This document shows, in pieces, positions 13,401 to 27,992 of a stretch of 64,000 nt of DNA. The notes beneath the pieces are model-generated. The model had not been told where the DNA came from. It made no database searches and worked only from the letters and a program-made list of their open reading frames with translations. A program made the position numbers and the translations under genes. The stretch's first letter is position 1, and every line of letters begins with the position of its first letter. Source of the DNA: Pholis gunnellus (lineage: Eukaryota; Chordata; Actinopteri; Perciformes; Pholidae); NCBI GenBank assembly GCA_910591455.2, contig OU342823.1, forward strand, positions 6,684,001 to 6,748,000. The letters are read 5' to 3'.

Positions 13401-16400
13401 CGTAGAGACAGAGAGATAAACACAATCCCTTGTTTTGATGACCTGCGGAGGAAAAGGATCCCTCTACAGTACCGTGAGTCTTTGTAGGAAGACAATAAGA
13501 CAACAGATGGCAGAGGTCTGAATTTCACCTTTCTCGTCTCCCCGGACTTCACTGATCCGTGTTTATGAGATATTTCCATTCATTATATATTGCATGCACT
13601 GGACATCACTGCCATTTCCCCCCCTCTCTCTTCCAGATTGCCACACATAAATCGGAGGCATGTTGAGCTCATTTCAGCCTTTTTACACTAATTGCATGAA
13701 GGCGAGTTGTCATGAAATTTTCCGTGTGATCAAAATGAATGAAGCATGAATAAAATAGCCCAGCGCTGTAGTCGAAAGTGCAGTAGCAGCACCCTCTGCA
13801 GAGAAATGGAGCCTTGTTTTTCTTTTCTTTTTTCTTGTTAATCATGTGACAGAGCTTTGCCCCAAGCCCAGTTGTGTACAATCAGCTTTTACTAAGAAGA
13901 GGAGTATGTGAAATACTAAACTAAACAGCAATGAGGGAGCTCTCTGTCCAGAGAAACTTGGACGCTCAAACAGTCTTTTCTTTGCATCTCACAGATGGTT
14001 AGTAAGCTAACTTAAAGCCAGGAGATAAACAGTATCAGTGTAAGATCTCTCAATAGTGGTTGTTATATATTATTTATTTTTTTTGGTTCTTAAGGATGCA
14101 GTTAACTCCAAATATTTGAATTTACTTTACTGTTCCAATACAAATTAACAGTGAACAATTTGACCAGATTGATTGACGTAATACTGATCCTTTTTAACTT
14201 ACCATAGCAATCCTTTATACCTCAAAGGGTGTACGTTTAATTAATATTATATATTCAAATATTTGTGTTTCGCTGGAAATCAAAACAAGGATTTGATAGA
14301 AACTGATTATTATTTTCTTTTTCTGATGATATGTTACATATTGAAGTATAAAAATGAATTCATACAGTGTGTAGGACACTTCTGTCATGAGTACACAATG
14401 GACCATGATGGGGTATTTTGGGAGATGAGGGTGACCACCTAACATACCGAGAACACCTGAACATGCTCTCATTCAATCCTTCTCGCTCGTTTGGGATTTG
14501 AATGTTGAGCATCTCTTATTGTTTTACTCCCAGCTGGCCTGACACTGCTGTACTTTTAGCTTGTGATGTTTTGTGTAATGGCCCGCAACCTGTTGACACC
14601 TTTATCACCTATAGATTTTGGAAGGCAGTAGTTACCATATGCATCATTGGTTTGCACTTCAACGAGCATGATTCATTGCCTCCTGCAAAGGAAGTCAATG
14701 GCTAAATTAGCACCCTGACTGGAGGCGACATTACATTTATGAGCTGGAGTTGTGGAGTGCTGCTGGACAGAAGTGGATATGTCCTTGTAGTAGTTATAGA
14801 AGTGGTCCGTCTGGTTCCGTCTGGTCCATTTACATGATTGAATTTATATGTAGGAATTGATTATCAAACTAGAGTCAGTACTGCAATCTACTGTTTCAAA
14901 ATGTCTACATATACAATTCAAAGAGTGCAGAAATGAGCCAAACAATGTCAACAAAGTAATTGTTCCCGTCCACACTGCCTCCGATGTGTAAACGTAGTCG
15001 GATTTCTTGCTGTGGAGGTTGTGTTTCATATTAGTACAATCTAGCAACTGATTAGCTACCTGATTCAACAGCATCTTTGACTCCTTGTCTAATTACAGGC
15101 CTGGTATTTACCATGGGAAGTACAGGCGGCTTCATCAAGAGGCAGGTCTGCAGTCGACAGTGGCTTTCTAATTAGTAAGTTATTTGCTCGTCCAGGTTTT
15201 GATTAGATATGGCCTCAGGATCTCCGCCGTTCAACTTGTTAAATAACTTGTGTCTGTTTATGGTTGAGCATTTCTACAAGTAGCACTGCATTTCTCTCTC
15301 TGTGGTTGTACTCATTGTTAAAGGAGACACGTCATGCTCGATTTCAGGCAAATACGAATTTTCTTTTCCTGCTCGAACGTTTGTTTGCTGTAAAGTTTAA
15401 AAAAAGAATCGTTTTTCTCATGCTGTTGGTCTGAATACACCTGTTTTCACCCTCTGTCTGAAACACCTGTCTCTTTAAGCCCCCATCACAAAAAAGGCCA
15501 GTCTGCTGTGATTGGCATGTGAGAGAAATAGTGTGCACCTCTGTAAAGGTTATCTTATTTCAGTTTGTGGGCTGGTAGGCACTCCATAAACCTAACTGTG
15601 TGTGCACCAGCACTGAAAAAGTGGGTTTTCCATGATATGCCCCCTTTAAAAGGTGTAGTCTGGAGAGTTTTAGCCACAAATGGTGCTGTAAAGCAGGTCC
15701 TCACATCAAATAATGAACCAGCATATGAGGACACTCATGCATACACAATGCTGCCATATGCAGAGAGTGGTAACAGTTGGTGGAAGCACTGCACTTTAAA
15801 AAGGTAGCTGTGCTCCAATAAAAGAGTAGAAGAAGAAGAATACCAGCCAATGTACAATGTTCCAAAAGTTACAAACACAATTCTAATGAACCTGAATGTG
15901 ACAAATGGAGAGCCAAATCTAATTGGCTTGTTAAATCAAATGTTTTCTGATCTAGACAGCCAGTAAAAAATAAAAACTATTCCCCAGTTTGTAGGTTGTG
16001 AGACACTCAAATGTATTTGCACATGACATGTTCCCTTTAATCGATTGGAAAATACACCCAGGGTTGGTTTAATTAACTGGGCTTCGGGGTCAATAAGGTA
16101 ACACAAGCTAATTATTTTCCACTGAACATGTGTCCTCATGCACTTTGCAGGTATACGGGCTGTTCATGTCATATGTATCTCCCTGCAGAGATCTCCGATG
16201 GACATCCAGTATAGGAATTCGCAGTGCTGAAATAGTAAATCATTATGTAACAGACAATGAATCAATGAATCCATCAATAATGGGTGCGAAGTGGAATGCC
16301 CTTAATAAAAATGAACAGTATGACGATTGATTGTTTCTAAATCTGGGTCACTGCCAGAGTAGACGGTCTTTTCTCAGCTCTGGTCTGTACTCCAAAACAA

Positions 16401-19400
16401 TGTAGCTGTGTCCTAATTCAGGGACTGCACCAGTTAAATGTGTTTACAACAAAATCAATGCAGTTGGTTGGCGAGTTATTTATGCAAGCTTTGAGGAGGA
16501 CCTTATATAAATCCTTATGTAGAGCTGGGAGATATGGCAAACGGATTCTTCCTGATATATACTCGTGTTCTCGTCAGTTGATATCACTATACTCTTCAAG
16601 ATTCACTTTATTCACTTATAATTCCCAAGTCGTATATCCAGAATCTATTCAGATAAGCAAATTATACGCAAAGAAAGTTCTTATTCAATCTTGTCTAAAC
16701 CCTGAGATATGTACAGCCAGGGTCAGTTATGTGCATCTGTAATGTTACAGTTTGTTTTAGTGGTGATGTTTCATGCGATGAACTTAGTCTTTGTTTTTGG
16801 CTTAGTTAATGCGCATACATCATCGTCTAAGTTTCATGTCAGACATTGAGTAGCCTAGCCTTGCTCGGGGGTGTTTCATCTTCGACGCCAAACGGGGGCT
16901 ATACTTTACCAAAGTGCCACTGATGTGTTGCCGCTTCATTATTCCACAACAGCTCCTTACATTTAAGGATGTTGTGAATGTTGAGCTGTCGCTGGCACAG
17001 CACAGAATGCCGTGAAAGCAGCTGCCTCCCCACATACAACAACCCGTCGCGATCGCTTTCACTTTCATGAAGGATGCCAGAGAGGGCATTTGTGCGGCGT
17101 CGGAATAATCGTGAAAATGTAGTTTCCGTCTGGGGAAAATTCACATGAACGCCCCCTCATGTCGGAACAACAACTCCAGAACAGCTAATGTGTTGGTCTC
17201 GCAATAAATTGCAACACATCTTCTTTGTGGCGTCCATGTTGTTTCCACATTTTGACGTAAAGCTCATGAACACGCCGACGTTGAAAGAGTGACTTTACCA
17301 CTCAGGAAATTGTCCGCCCTCTCTGAGTTCTATTTTTCCTACAAATCGCCTCTAAATTGTTCCACTGGCAGTGTGTTTGTGCCCAGCACTGACCTGCGGG
17401 TTTTCAATCCGTGCTTGCGGTCTTTCCAAAAGTGTTTAGTTAGCCGACTGCTGGCAAACAACAAATTCTGCTGCAGCTGACTGTCTGATATTGAGTGCTG
17501 CAGATTGTGTGGCGGACAGTCATTTCTTGCCAAAATCCCCCAAGTAATATGACTTGATGTATCATGATGTTCAGTTTGTTTCCAACAACATGGACAGCAG
17601 GTCAAACAAGCTATGCAACTAACTAACTGTTTAACACACACAGTGCCTATAAACTGTGCAGCTGTTGTGGATGGATTTAGTTTTAGGCCCTAATATGCTT
17701 TTAATTTATTAAAAGAAAAGAAGAAAACATAGGATTTTGAAAGTTTTCATCAACATTCATAAATGTTTCTCCTGCACTTTTAAATAATACTAATACATGT
17801 GTAATTGCTATACATAATGGTGTGTTTCTCATGTCTTTGGTGCGTTGATGGGAGGAGAATTTGAAGCAATGCAGGTTTTAGATGAACTAAAGGTTCAATC
17901 ATCTCCCCCGTCTAACTATCCAACGTTTGCTACCAAACCACTGCATGTGTTTAGTCGACCCGACTCGAGTGGGAGCCTATGTTGGAAAATCATGTGTGTT
18001 TGGAAAAAGCTTTTTTTTCTCTGATGTGATTGGTTTCAAGTACATTATCAAGCAATGGAACTTATCAACGGTATATTGGAGTTTCTTATTCTCATATTGA
18101 GGACATTTTCTGTTACAATTAAGTTTAATTTACAAATTAGTTTAGATCACACTCACTGTTTAGATCTCACTGCTGATACATCCCTAGTCAGATGTATCAG
18201 CAGTGAGATCACACAGTACAAATCATTCCCCATCAAAGACAACGCAGAAGTTTCATGCGTTTGCTGAATTGTTGAGTAGGCCTGTAAACATAATGACCTT
18301 ATCGACTTATCATACAGTATATGGATATGATAAGTTATATATAAGTATAAGTATATAAGTTAATTGCTCTTTGAAAGGATGTACTTTCATTGTTATGCAT
18401 TATATCAGAGTCTTAAAATGACTATTATTTATTGCAATTATTTCTGGCACAACATATAGTCCAACAACAGTAGTTGTTATCGTGAGAGTCCTAATCTGTA
18501 GGCATCTGAGATTTCATATTTAGAAGTTCAGTAGGATGTAAAACACCGTCACCTTCAATAAGGCATTTCAAGAGTCTGTTAACTTGCAAAAACACGTTTT
18601 AATTTTGCCTCGTATGGTTATATTGTATTACGTGATAAGGACATATTACAATGTTCGCCAGTAGAGTCAGAGCACATCCCCTTTGATTGGTTGTGACTGC
18701 TGGTCCTATTTATCTGTGTAATTCTTCTTCTTTTTTCTTAACTACTCAACTTGAAATATATTTTTAAATCTGTTTATTATTTGTTTTGACAGGTTCACCT
18801 ACAGATCAGGTTTGCTTTTGTTGTTGTTGTGATAACTCGCATATAAAAGTGCTGAGCTCTGCTATATCTGACAGATGTTGCTAATTGGCATCAAACAGAC
18901 AATGACCCACCGAGTAATTGTGAATTTATCACTTCAAAGTTCCTTTTCATGACATTATATATATATTTATATTTGTCTCCCCTTTACATTTTGGTATTTT
19001 GCAAACAGGTATTTTATAATATCCATTCTTATTCAATATGTGATTGTATGTATGTGTATATATAATAATGTGAGGGAGAGTAACATGTTACCTCCATACA
19101 AACAGGGCATGAATTATTCATTTTCTGTGTGTGTGTGTGTGTGTTTGTCCTATGTTCTCCGAAGACATGCATTAATCTTGTCTGCGGCGAAACTGACTTG
19201 GAATTCAAAGGTTGTGTTCACAGTTCATTGATGTGAATATACAAGTGTGATATACAAAACCACTACCAGTACCACCAGTTTAGAAAAGGTTGCCGATGCA
19301 TAATGGAAATGGTTTGTTCTGTTATCTTCAGTTGTGACACTTCCCTCAGGAAAAAAAAGGCAACAAAAAAAAAAGTCTTTCATTCTTAACATGTTTTATT

Positions 19401-22400
19401 CATGGGTGAGCTCAAGTTCTTTAAATGATGATGTTACCATGACGCCCCGGTTTGGAAATTCAGTGGTATTGTAAAATATATTTATAAAGTCTAAAACTAC
19501 AAACCCAGCTGAGCAGTTGGCATGAAAGTCTTCATCCTCTTGGTATCAATTATGGCTGAAAAGTCTTCCCTTATTCCCCCTTCTACTCCCGCCTTTAACA
19601 GTCTTGTAGGGATTTCACACAAAAATGAATCTGTACAGATGAATTTCTTCAGCAGTGCTCGGGTACAGTCGAGGCTGAGCGGGAATTTCTAATAATGTTG
19701 CGAGTTGTCTGAATCTAAAACGTGGGCCGTGGACCACCATGCAGTGCAGTAATGCTGCAAAGGTTATGCTATATAAAGCACATGCTTTTAAATGGCCTTG
19801 GTAAAGTGTAGTACTTTAGATGTGAATCATAGTTTATTCTTATTGAGCGCCAATTTGAAGTAATCTTGAAAATGTCAAGTAGAAGTAAAGAATGCCCAAC
19901 ACTATTTCTAAGATCCAAAGCTAACAATTGACTTGCTTTTCTCCATCCAATACCCAACATTTATTTAATATACATTGATATAAAACAGAGAAATATAGAA
20001 AATCCTCACATTTCAGAGGATGAAATTAGATAATATTTAGTATTTCTTTCTCGAAAAATAATTAACTACCAGCATTGACAGTTATGTGTTAATTGACTAA
20101 TCAATTATAATCAGTCAATCATTTCAGCACTAATTTGTGCATCATAGTGGTCCTTCTCATGGAATTATCCTGCAGATATTCTACAGCATTGTACTGTGGA
20201 TATTGTAAATTTCACAACCGTGAATCATGTATTGAAACGGTGAATCAAAAACAACTATCGAAAGCGATTTTGGCAATGCTCTATTCTCTGTATTCACACA
20301 CCCTGTGTCTGGTTTGCCTTGCAGCTTCACTCAAACTCAGATAAAGGCGATGGATCTGTCCGGTACATCCTGAGCGGGGACGGAGCTGGGAATATATTTA
20401 TCATCGACGAAGTGACGGGAGACATTCATGCCACTAAGAGTCTGGATCGCGAGAGGAAAGCACATTATGTCCTGCACGCACAAGCCTTGGACCGCAACAC
20501 AGAGGAGGCGCTGGAACCAAAGTCGGAATTCATCATCAAAGTACAAGACATCAATGACAATGCACCCAAATTTCCAGATGGACCCTTTGTAGCCACGGTG
20601 CCTGAGATGTCTGAACTGGGTGAGTAGTGCTACAAAATAAACTGGACTAACGCATGATTATCTGCTGCAGTAAGCGTTGAATGGGTCGAGAGATGAAAAT
20701 AAATGTCTAAACTTGAGTGTTGCGTTTTAGATATTGTTTATAATCCCTCTCACCCGTGCGGTAAAAAGAAATTACATTTCAAACACACTCATGACCAAGT
20801 ATTGCTCCATGATGTCTCACTCAAACATGTTATGAGCCAGTGCAGCATTCTGGTTTGTCCTCTCTGTGATAATGTTCTGCAGAATGTTTGATCTCCTGTA
20901 AGCCAGCCGAGTCCTCTTTTTCATCTTTGTTTGCTGGTTGCTGTGATGGTTTCCCGGGTGGGCTGGTCTTTTAGAAAAGCACTCAATAGTGCTTCCACAG
21001 CAATCCCCACCATCGGGGCGGTGGAGTCCTCCTCATCATGGAGGATAGAAAAGCCTCTACGCCTCCTCTGAGACAGCGGCTCCTGCCCAGAATTATGTGG
21101 CAAACATCTACTTTTTGCTGTTTTCTTCTGTCTTTTTGCACGGGCCAAACCCCCCCCCCCCCCACCCTCTGCCTCTCAGCACAATAGCTCAAAAGTATGG
21201 TGCTCAGAAATTTCACAGCACTCCTTCAAAACATATGTAGGTTGTGGCCAAACATAAATGGTGGCCAAACTGCTGTCAGAGCGATTTTCTTTCTAAAGCA
21301 CTATAAGGTAGTGAATCTGTGGTGCTAGACACTTTGTTGAAAACATTCCATTTAAATCTGTCCATCTAAAATCATTTCTTCAGCTGCTGAAAAGAAGTAG
21401 AACTACTTCTAACTAGAGTGTCTGCATGTACAGTATATGTCGGTGTTTCTTGTTAGATTTTGCACCCGAATGACGCGTATACGTGAGCGTCCGTAGGGGA
21501 TGCCACTCTGTCACATCAGGTGTATATTTCTCAGGACCAAAGGAAGCTCAGGGTTGAGTGTGAAATTATTTGGATGAGAGGTTCTTGAGAAAGCTGCAAG
21601 CAGCAACACCGAGGGCCCGTTAGGAACAGGCCCTGTTTCTCTTCTCTGAACGGGCACTGCACTAGTGCGAAAAAAGAAATACCTCAAAGAGAGAAATGAA
21701 CAGAATCATCAGCTTCTTGCAGCGAGAAGATGGAAATGTGCAAAACCGATTAAATGCTAACCCCAATAGACCTGTGGACGCCCTCCGTATAAACAGTCAA
21801 TATCTCCCTGGTTGCGTTCATGAATATTCAGGAACAGTCAGGCCTGACACACGTACAACTTTGCCAGTCAGTCTGTTGGTACCTAAATTGGACGTGTCAA
21901 GTACATGTCTTAATCTCTGCTGAGAGAGCTGCACTGCACAGTCCTGACGCTTGGTATGTAGAGTCCTATTTATTGGCACGTACTGAATATTGAATTTTAT
22001 ATGTTCAGTTTAAGTTTGATAAAGATGCTGTTGCTATTGTAAGACGAAAGAAACATCCACCATAAAATGCTCATTAGATAAAATCAGTTGCTGTAATCTT
22101 TATCTCTGAATGAGTGCATAATAATATACTTACAGCCCTGATCTGTGTATTGGCATCCTTCGTTTAGTCCTAACGAGACTACTCATTTTTAAAGTTTCAG
22201 TCCTCGCTGGAAACTTCATCATCTATTGCACAAAAAGAATCAATCACCATTGATGACCCGAGGGAGGAAATCAAGGACTGTGAAGGGGAAAATAATTAGC
22301 CATTTTTTTTCCCGCCCCCTCTTTTGCTCATGCCCATTAAAGTAATTCCTCGTTGGTTCGGCATCTGCAGCGTCAAATCGGCTGTAACAATCAACTGTCC

Positions 22401-25400
22401 TCGCACTCCAAAGCACTAATCCCCCTAGCGTTTGTCGATACCGGCGCTCCCAAGTGCAGGAAGGGGCTGTCTGGGAGTGTGGCAACTAATTGGCTGTGAT
22501 GTTCTCTTTTTCCTGTCTAAATTGATTAGCTGGGTAGGTGCCAGGTAGTCCCAACGTTACCGTTTCATACCTCCGATTCAATGGTGCAATCATATTTTTT
22601 AGAGTGCCAGATGAAAGGAGTATCATTTTACAACTGCTGTATATCTCCCAGTTGAGATGTCTCTCAATGGACGTACTGGAGATGGTATCGCTTTCCTGTC
22701 AACCATTTCACTTCTGGGAAAATCACAGGTTAATAGTGGATAGAAAACTCCGAGACAGATGTGACTGCTTGTTTAGATGAGGAGTCATAATTAAATGAGT
22801 GTTATTGGAACCTATGTTTGGAAGTTGAGGCGAATAGCACACACAGGTAAGTGTCAAACCCTTAATAAACCAAACAAAATGCATTCAGGGTTGCATACTG
22901 AACTCGTACTTTTGATTTATTTTCAACGTTTTGACTCTCTAAGGTGTTGTTTCCGGTAAATGTTGCTATCCATCGTCAAACACAGATCAATTTTTGTTTT
23001 TGAATCAGTTTCCTTCCTTCCATTAAGATGACATATCACTTCCACCCATTAAGTCTCAACAACATCTTGTTTACCAATTGCTGCTACGTTACAGGTCGAG
23101 GAAATGCTTTTTTTTTTACATTTCATGTAAGTGGGGATGAAGCAAACGGCACAAGGCCTCTGACTCAAACTTAAGGAGGATGAAGGGAACCTTGTGTTTG
23201 TAATCCACCTTCAGACACCAACCTTGATCTTTTAAAAGTGCATTAAGTCTTGCGGTCGCAGCATTGAGTCCAGCGAGGTCAGTAGATGTTGAAACCCAAA
23301 GGAGGTGATGAAAGTAGAGGTAAAAACGGGAAAACAGTATGTGACTGGGTTCATAATGGATAGGATGATCTGTATACGTTAAACCGAGTACAAGTTTCAC
23401 AGTTTTCTAGCAAGGTGTGTTTCTGATTATCCTCAACTTTGTTCCAGCCTATTTTTCATTCCCAGGGCGTCAAAAACCAACACTTTGTCACATCTGATAT
23501 CATAGCTCAAGGCATCCTTTAGTGCTTTATGAGACGCACCGAGCTTCTAAGCAACAGTGCCAACCCATCCACATCATTCTTAGACGCTCAGAAAGAACTC
23601 TCAGAATTCTTGTACTTAACTTATGTCGTTATTTTAAGCCCAACCATGATGTTTTTCCTAAATGTGTCGAAGTGTTTTTGTTTGAATTCACAATGTTGAC
23701 CACGTGTTTGCGACTGGAGTGGAGCGTCGGCTGTTCTTACAGCGGGATGCTATTACTTACATTTTCTAAAAGAACCGCCATTGTAAGAATAATCGAGGTG
23801 CAGTATACTGTAAATCTGAAACCGTAAATATATGATGCTTCTCTGTCTTCAAAGCAGCCTCGCTTCCAACAATGTCACATATCCTTGAGGACTTAAGGGG
23901 TTTAACTATGGGGTCAGATCAGTCTCAATAATTGCAAATGCACACAGAAAGACTCACAAATGCAAACAGAAAGATTCACAAATATATTCGATTTACAAAT
24001 GCACACAGAACAATTCACAAATACATTCCAATGCACAAATAAATGAATTACGATTTATATAAATGTAAAAAAAAATCACAAATATATTTCTGCATTTGTA
24101 TGTATTTGTTTGTGGATTTGTATGTATTTGTTTGTGGATTTGTATGTATTTATTTGTGGATCGCACTGCATTTATTTGTGGATTTATGAGGCTCCTTCAA
24201 ATGATTCACAAATGCGTTTTTTTCAACATAGACCTATCTGTAGCCAATCAGATGTCAGCCTCATTTTCAACCATTTGTGAGTCTTTCTGTGTGCATTTGC
24301 AATTATTGAGACTGATCTGACCCCATATTTAACTATCAAAAATATTTAAATATTTGTACTTGTATCATACTTGTATATGCACAAAAAATATAAATTTTGA
24401 AAACTTGCTTCGCACTTACAGAGATTTCAGACTCCTGCTTACAAGACGGACTAAAAAAAGTCCCGTTAGTTGGTTGTCCCTTTGTTAGAACCGTTAAGAG
24501 TAGCTGTATTGGTCAGTGTTTTTCACTCTCCAGGACACTTCGAACGTGAATAAAAAGTGAACTGGTACTGTGAAAACCTGACCTGTTGGTGAGTTTTACT
24601 GCATTTGTGAAACAGATTTTTCAAAATGTATGTTCAGCAAACACGTGCATACCGACTCTTGAGTGTTCACTCTGTATTGAGTTGAATCAGACCTTTAAAT
24701 GCTGCACTCGTTACCTTAATAGTTCCAAATACATAGTGAGACTCCAGCACTCAAGTTGAAGTGCATTGTGAGCGATAGAAAGCACACTGTAGAGTCTTTT
24801 AAGAGGGCATTATGCAACGTGATCTGTGATAAAGTTATAAGACCATTTTCCGATTCATCGCCATGCTATGTAGAAATATGAATCATACAAGGTCACAGAC
24901 GAGCATTGCCATTAACACGGGTCAATTCAAGGTTCATCAATTAAACGATGTACTCACTAATATGTTTTCTTAGCCAGATGATTCCAAAGCCATTCCACGA
25001 TTGATTGAGTCAAAATATTACTCGTGCAATGTTTGCAGCACGGCTGACAGACATTTAGAGTGCCCAAGCATACTGTGGAGAACACGGTTCATTATGGGTG
25101 GCATTTCACTCTGCTCCTTCAGGTTTCCAAGAAAGAAAAAAAAACCTCACATCTGTTGAGACATCGTGGTTTTTCTCTTGTCTAATTTAGTTTTATTCCC
25201 AGAGGAAAAACATAATGCAAGTATCCACAAGATTTACAAGCCTTGCTATGCATCATGTCATACTATGATTCATACATATTATCATGCATCATATAAGCTT
25301 GTAGTGCAATTGCAATGCACTCATCATGCAATTATGATGGGTTAATGAAGCCTGTAATGCTGTTTGAGCAACACTTCAACTGTTAAATTGAACCACAGTG

Positions 25401-27957
25401 GCTTTCACGCAGGCTATTTTTTAAATAACTGTGTTAATAATGACCTTCCCTCCAAGTTTTGATATCATTTGTCTTTGTTTTTGTCATCTTATACAATGAA
25501 AAATGCTTGAAAACTAAGTAGAGAGCTTGTACTCATATTCCCCATCCCCCAAGGTTTGACAGCTGAAAAATGCAATGGCACACGTGACGTGACTCACACC
25601 CAATGCAGTCTGCTTTTGTGCTCGTGAATAACTGAATACACATTATATATACAGTTCATTTATCATACTTTTTCTGAATTATCTTGTGCTTACATAATGG
25701 CGACCTGTTAGCTAGGTGGCTAACCACTATATCTGCCCAGATAACTTCAACTTCATTTGTTTAGAGAGGTTGCAAGTTGGCAACATATCGTGAAATATTG
25801 TGTTAGTATTTTCTCCAGCACGCTAAATCAGAATCTTTGTTAGTTTGCTAGCTGTTTCCTTGGGTTAAATGAGATGTTCCTCTAAAGGCTACAACTCTTC
25901 TGGGTTTTTCTGTGAGAATGTGCCCAACATGTAATTAAGCATCTCTCTCTATGTAGTCCTGTGTGCTCATGTAGGCTCGGGGGGGCTGAACGAGAGCGAG
26001 AGTCGCATTGAACGAGAGTCACGTTAAAAAGAGAGTCTGGAGCAGCAGCTCTCGGATGTTAACTGGCTCTCAAGCAGAACTGTGCATTCGCCATACTTAA
26101 GCAACGTTTCGGATTCAGTCCTGCTTGCGAATCGAGTTAACCTCTAAGAGTTGTTCGATTGGTTAGTGAATCTAACATCACTTCTAAAAAAGGAACCAGA
26201 CATGGATGCGAGTTGATTTTCAGCACAGAGCCAATAACTGACATCAATATGCTTCTGTTAACATTTGTAAACCAGTACAAGAGACCGGAAATCCCAGGAA
26301 ATAATCTTGCTGTGTTCTCTTTTTTTTTTAGGCACTTCCGTGTTGCAAATCACAGCATCTGATGCAGACGATCCCACCTATGGAAACAGTGCCAGAATAG
26401 TCTACAGTATTCTACAAGGACAGCCATATTTCTCCGTCGACCCCAAAACAGGTGTGGTATTACTGCATGCTTGGGAGAACAGACACAGTATGTGCACATG
26501 CTATTTCAAGCCTGGTAACTATAACAACAAATGGATGTCATAACTTAGTTATAATCTCTGTTGTTGCGCCCCTAAAGAGATGCGTATGTCATGCAGTGAA
26601 ATATGTGCACCATGCTCTTCTTTCAGTGAATCTCCTGTTCTGTTATTGCAGCACGTCTGACACCATAAAAGCTAAAGCAGCCACAGTCGAGTTATGGACT
26701 ACTCATACGACTGCTATATTGTTGAACACGCAAACCGCTCTTTGTGGGCCATAACTAACTCCTCAGGGGTCAAAGAAGGCATTTGTAGAGATGCCTTCAG
26801 AAAGCCATTGTTTGCAACCTTTTTAAAACGAGGAAGAAATAAAAAAAAAGCTCCAACGGCTGCAGTGCTCAGTGTTTTCAAATTCCATCCTTTGTCTGAA
26901 AGGGCTCTGCTGGAATCTATGAAATGTTTATAAACCTTCTAAAGTGCGAGACATCTAACTTTTATATGATGTGAATAATGTGTGTGAGTGTGTGCATGTC
27001 TGTTTATTTTGGATCCCTCTTTGTATCAAACGAGTTTGTGCGTGCATGTTTGTATCTGAAGTCTTGCATGCTTGCTGCTGCTGCTGCTGCTGCTGGTTAA
27101 ACTGAACAACGATCCACTTGTTCCAGACTGCAATGAATCAATTCATACAACTACTGGCCCCTTTGAGACTATGCCGCCCATGTAAAACATGAATTCTTTG
27201 CTGAATGAGCAACACAAATGAATTGCTGAATATTTTGACTTCACCTCGAGGGAAAACGGCGGTGGGGATTGATGGAGCAATTTCACAGCGCCGTCGTGAG
27301 GCAGAAGCAATGCCAACTTTTTGAATGAAAACCGGGCTCTCTCACAACAGCACACACAGTGTTCCGTCAAATATTTCAGCTGAAATCTATTTTATATCGC
27401 GTTTTGACTGTAAAAATGATTATCCTGCGGTAATTTTCTCTCCATTTCCCATATGCTCCCTTGCTGTTGGACACATCAGATGGCTTGTTTAGCTTGAGCT
27501 GACTCGGCATCTTGTCTGCATTGTAATTCAGCGCGGGGCGTGCAGAGGAGTAGGAGGGTGATCGAAGGCCTATCCAGCTGCACTCTCTGCGCAGCACATG
27601 TATTCATTTATACAAGTCGTCGGTTGTTTTTGCCGCTGGCAATCCACCCTCCTCCCTTAAATTAGGACAAGGAACTCCAGCGGTCAGTGGGAAATGTGCA
27701 CATGGAGGAAGCTGCACTCGCATGTGATCTGTAATATGCTAAGCCCGAGTCTTAGAGCAGTTGTGTTGGCATGCTGCCTCGTTTGAACGCCACACTGGGG
27801 AACCGATATGCTCCTGCATATGTCTCACAGCGCATTTGCCTGCTGCCACCTCCTTATATCCACATGTACCTGGCTCCCACCTCGATTAAACTGAAGAGAC
27901 ATCATCTTGGGGAATTCATATATTATTAGCAGGATTAAACACAGACGACAGAAGCAT

Positions 27958-27992
<35 letters not shown>

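Larger units (their letters stand above)
6116..20324 (+). other. cdh18: cdh18 intron 1 (14.2 kb)
   Basis: Donor GTAGGA, acceptor GGTTTGCCTTGCAG. It contains a TG microsatellite (7412-7440), poly-C runs (8531-8547, 10922-10939), repeat copies at 9040-9330, 11213-11635, 15318-15799, 18277-18493 and 19975-20133, and a perfect hairpin at 18163-18210. A GC-balanced patch at about 16810-17280 stands out from the AT-rich surroundings and may be an older repeat. No coding exon of cdh18 is missing between exons 1 and 2, since the protein joins in frame at VGK-LHS. Confidence 0.85.
20620..26331 (+). other. cdh18: cdh18 intron 2 (5.7 kb)
   Basis: Donor GTGAGT, acceptor T9AG. Contains a C14 run (21150-21163), a short fragment of the repeat family also seen at 4085 (about 23521-23600), and a well-defined MITE at 23907-24327. 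No coding exon was seen. Confidence 0.85.

Noticed and set aside
16820..17144. Two overlapping minus-strand frames of 81-89 codons in intron 1
   Set aside because: No recognisable protein; base composition suggests an older repeat, but I could not match it to a family.
23116..23400. 94-codon minus-strand frame in intron 2
   Set aside because: No signal peptide, no recognised domain and no splice pattern; probably chance or an unrecognised repeat.
26307..26543. Open frame through exon 3 into intron 3 as a complete gene
   Set aside because: It is exon 3 with intron sequence on both sides; cadherin similarity stops at both splice sites.
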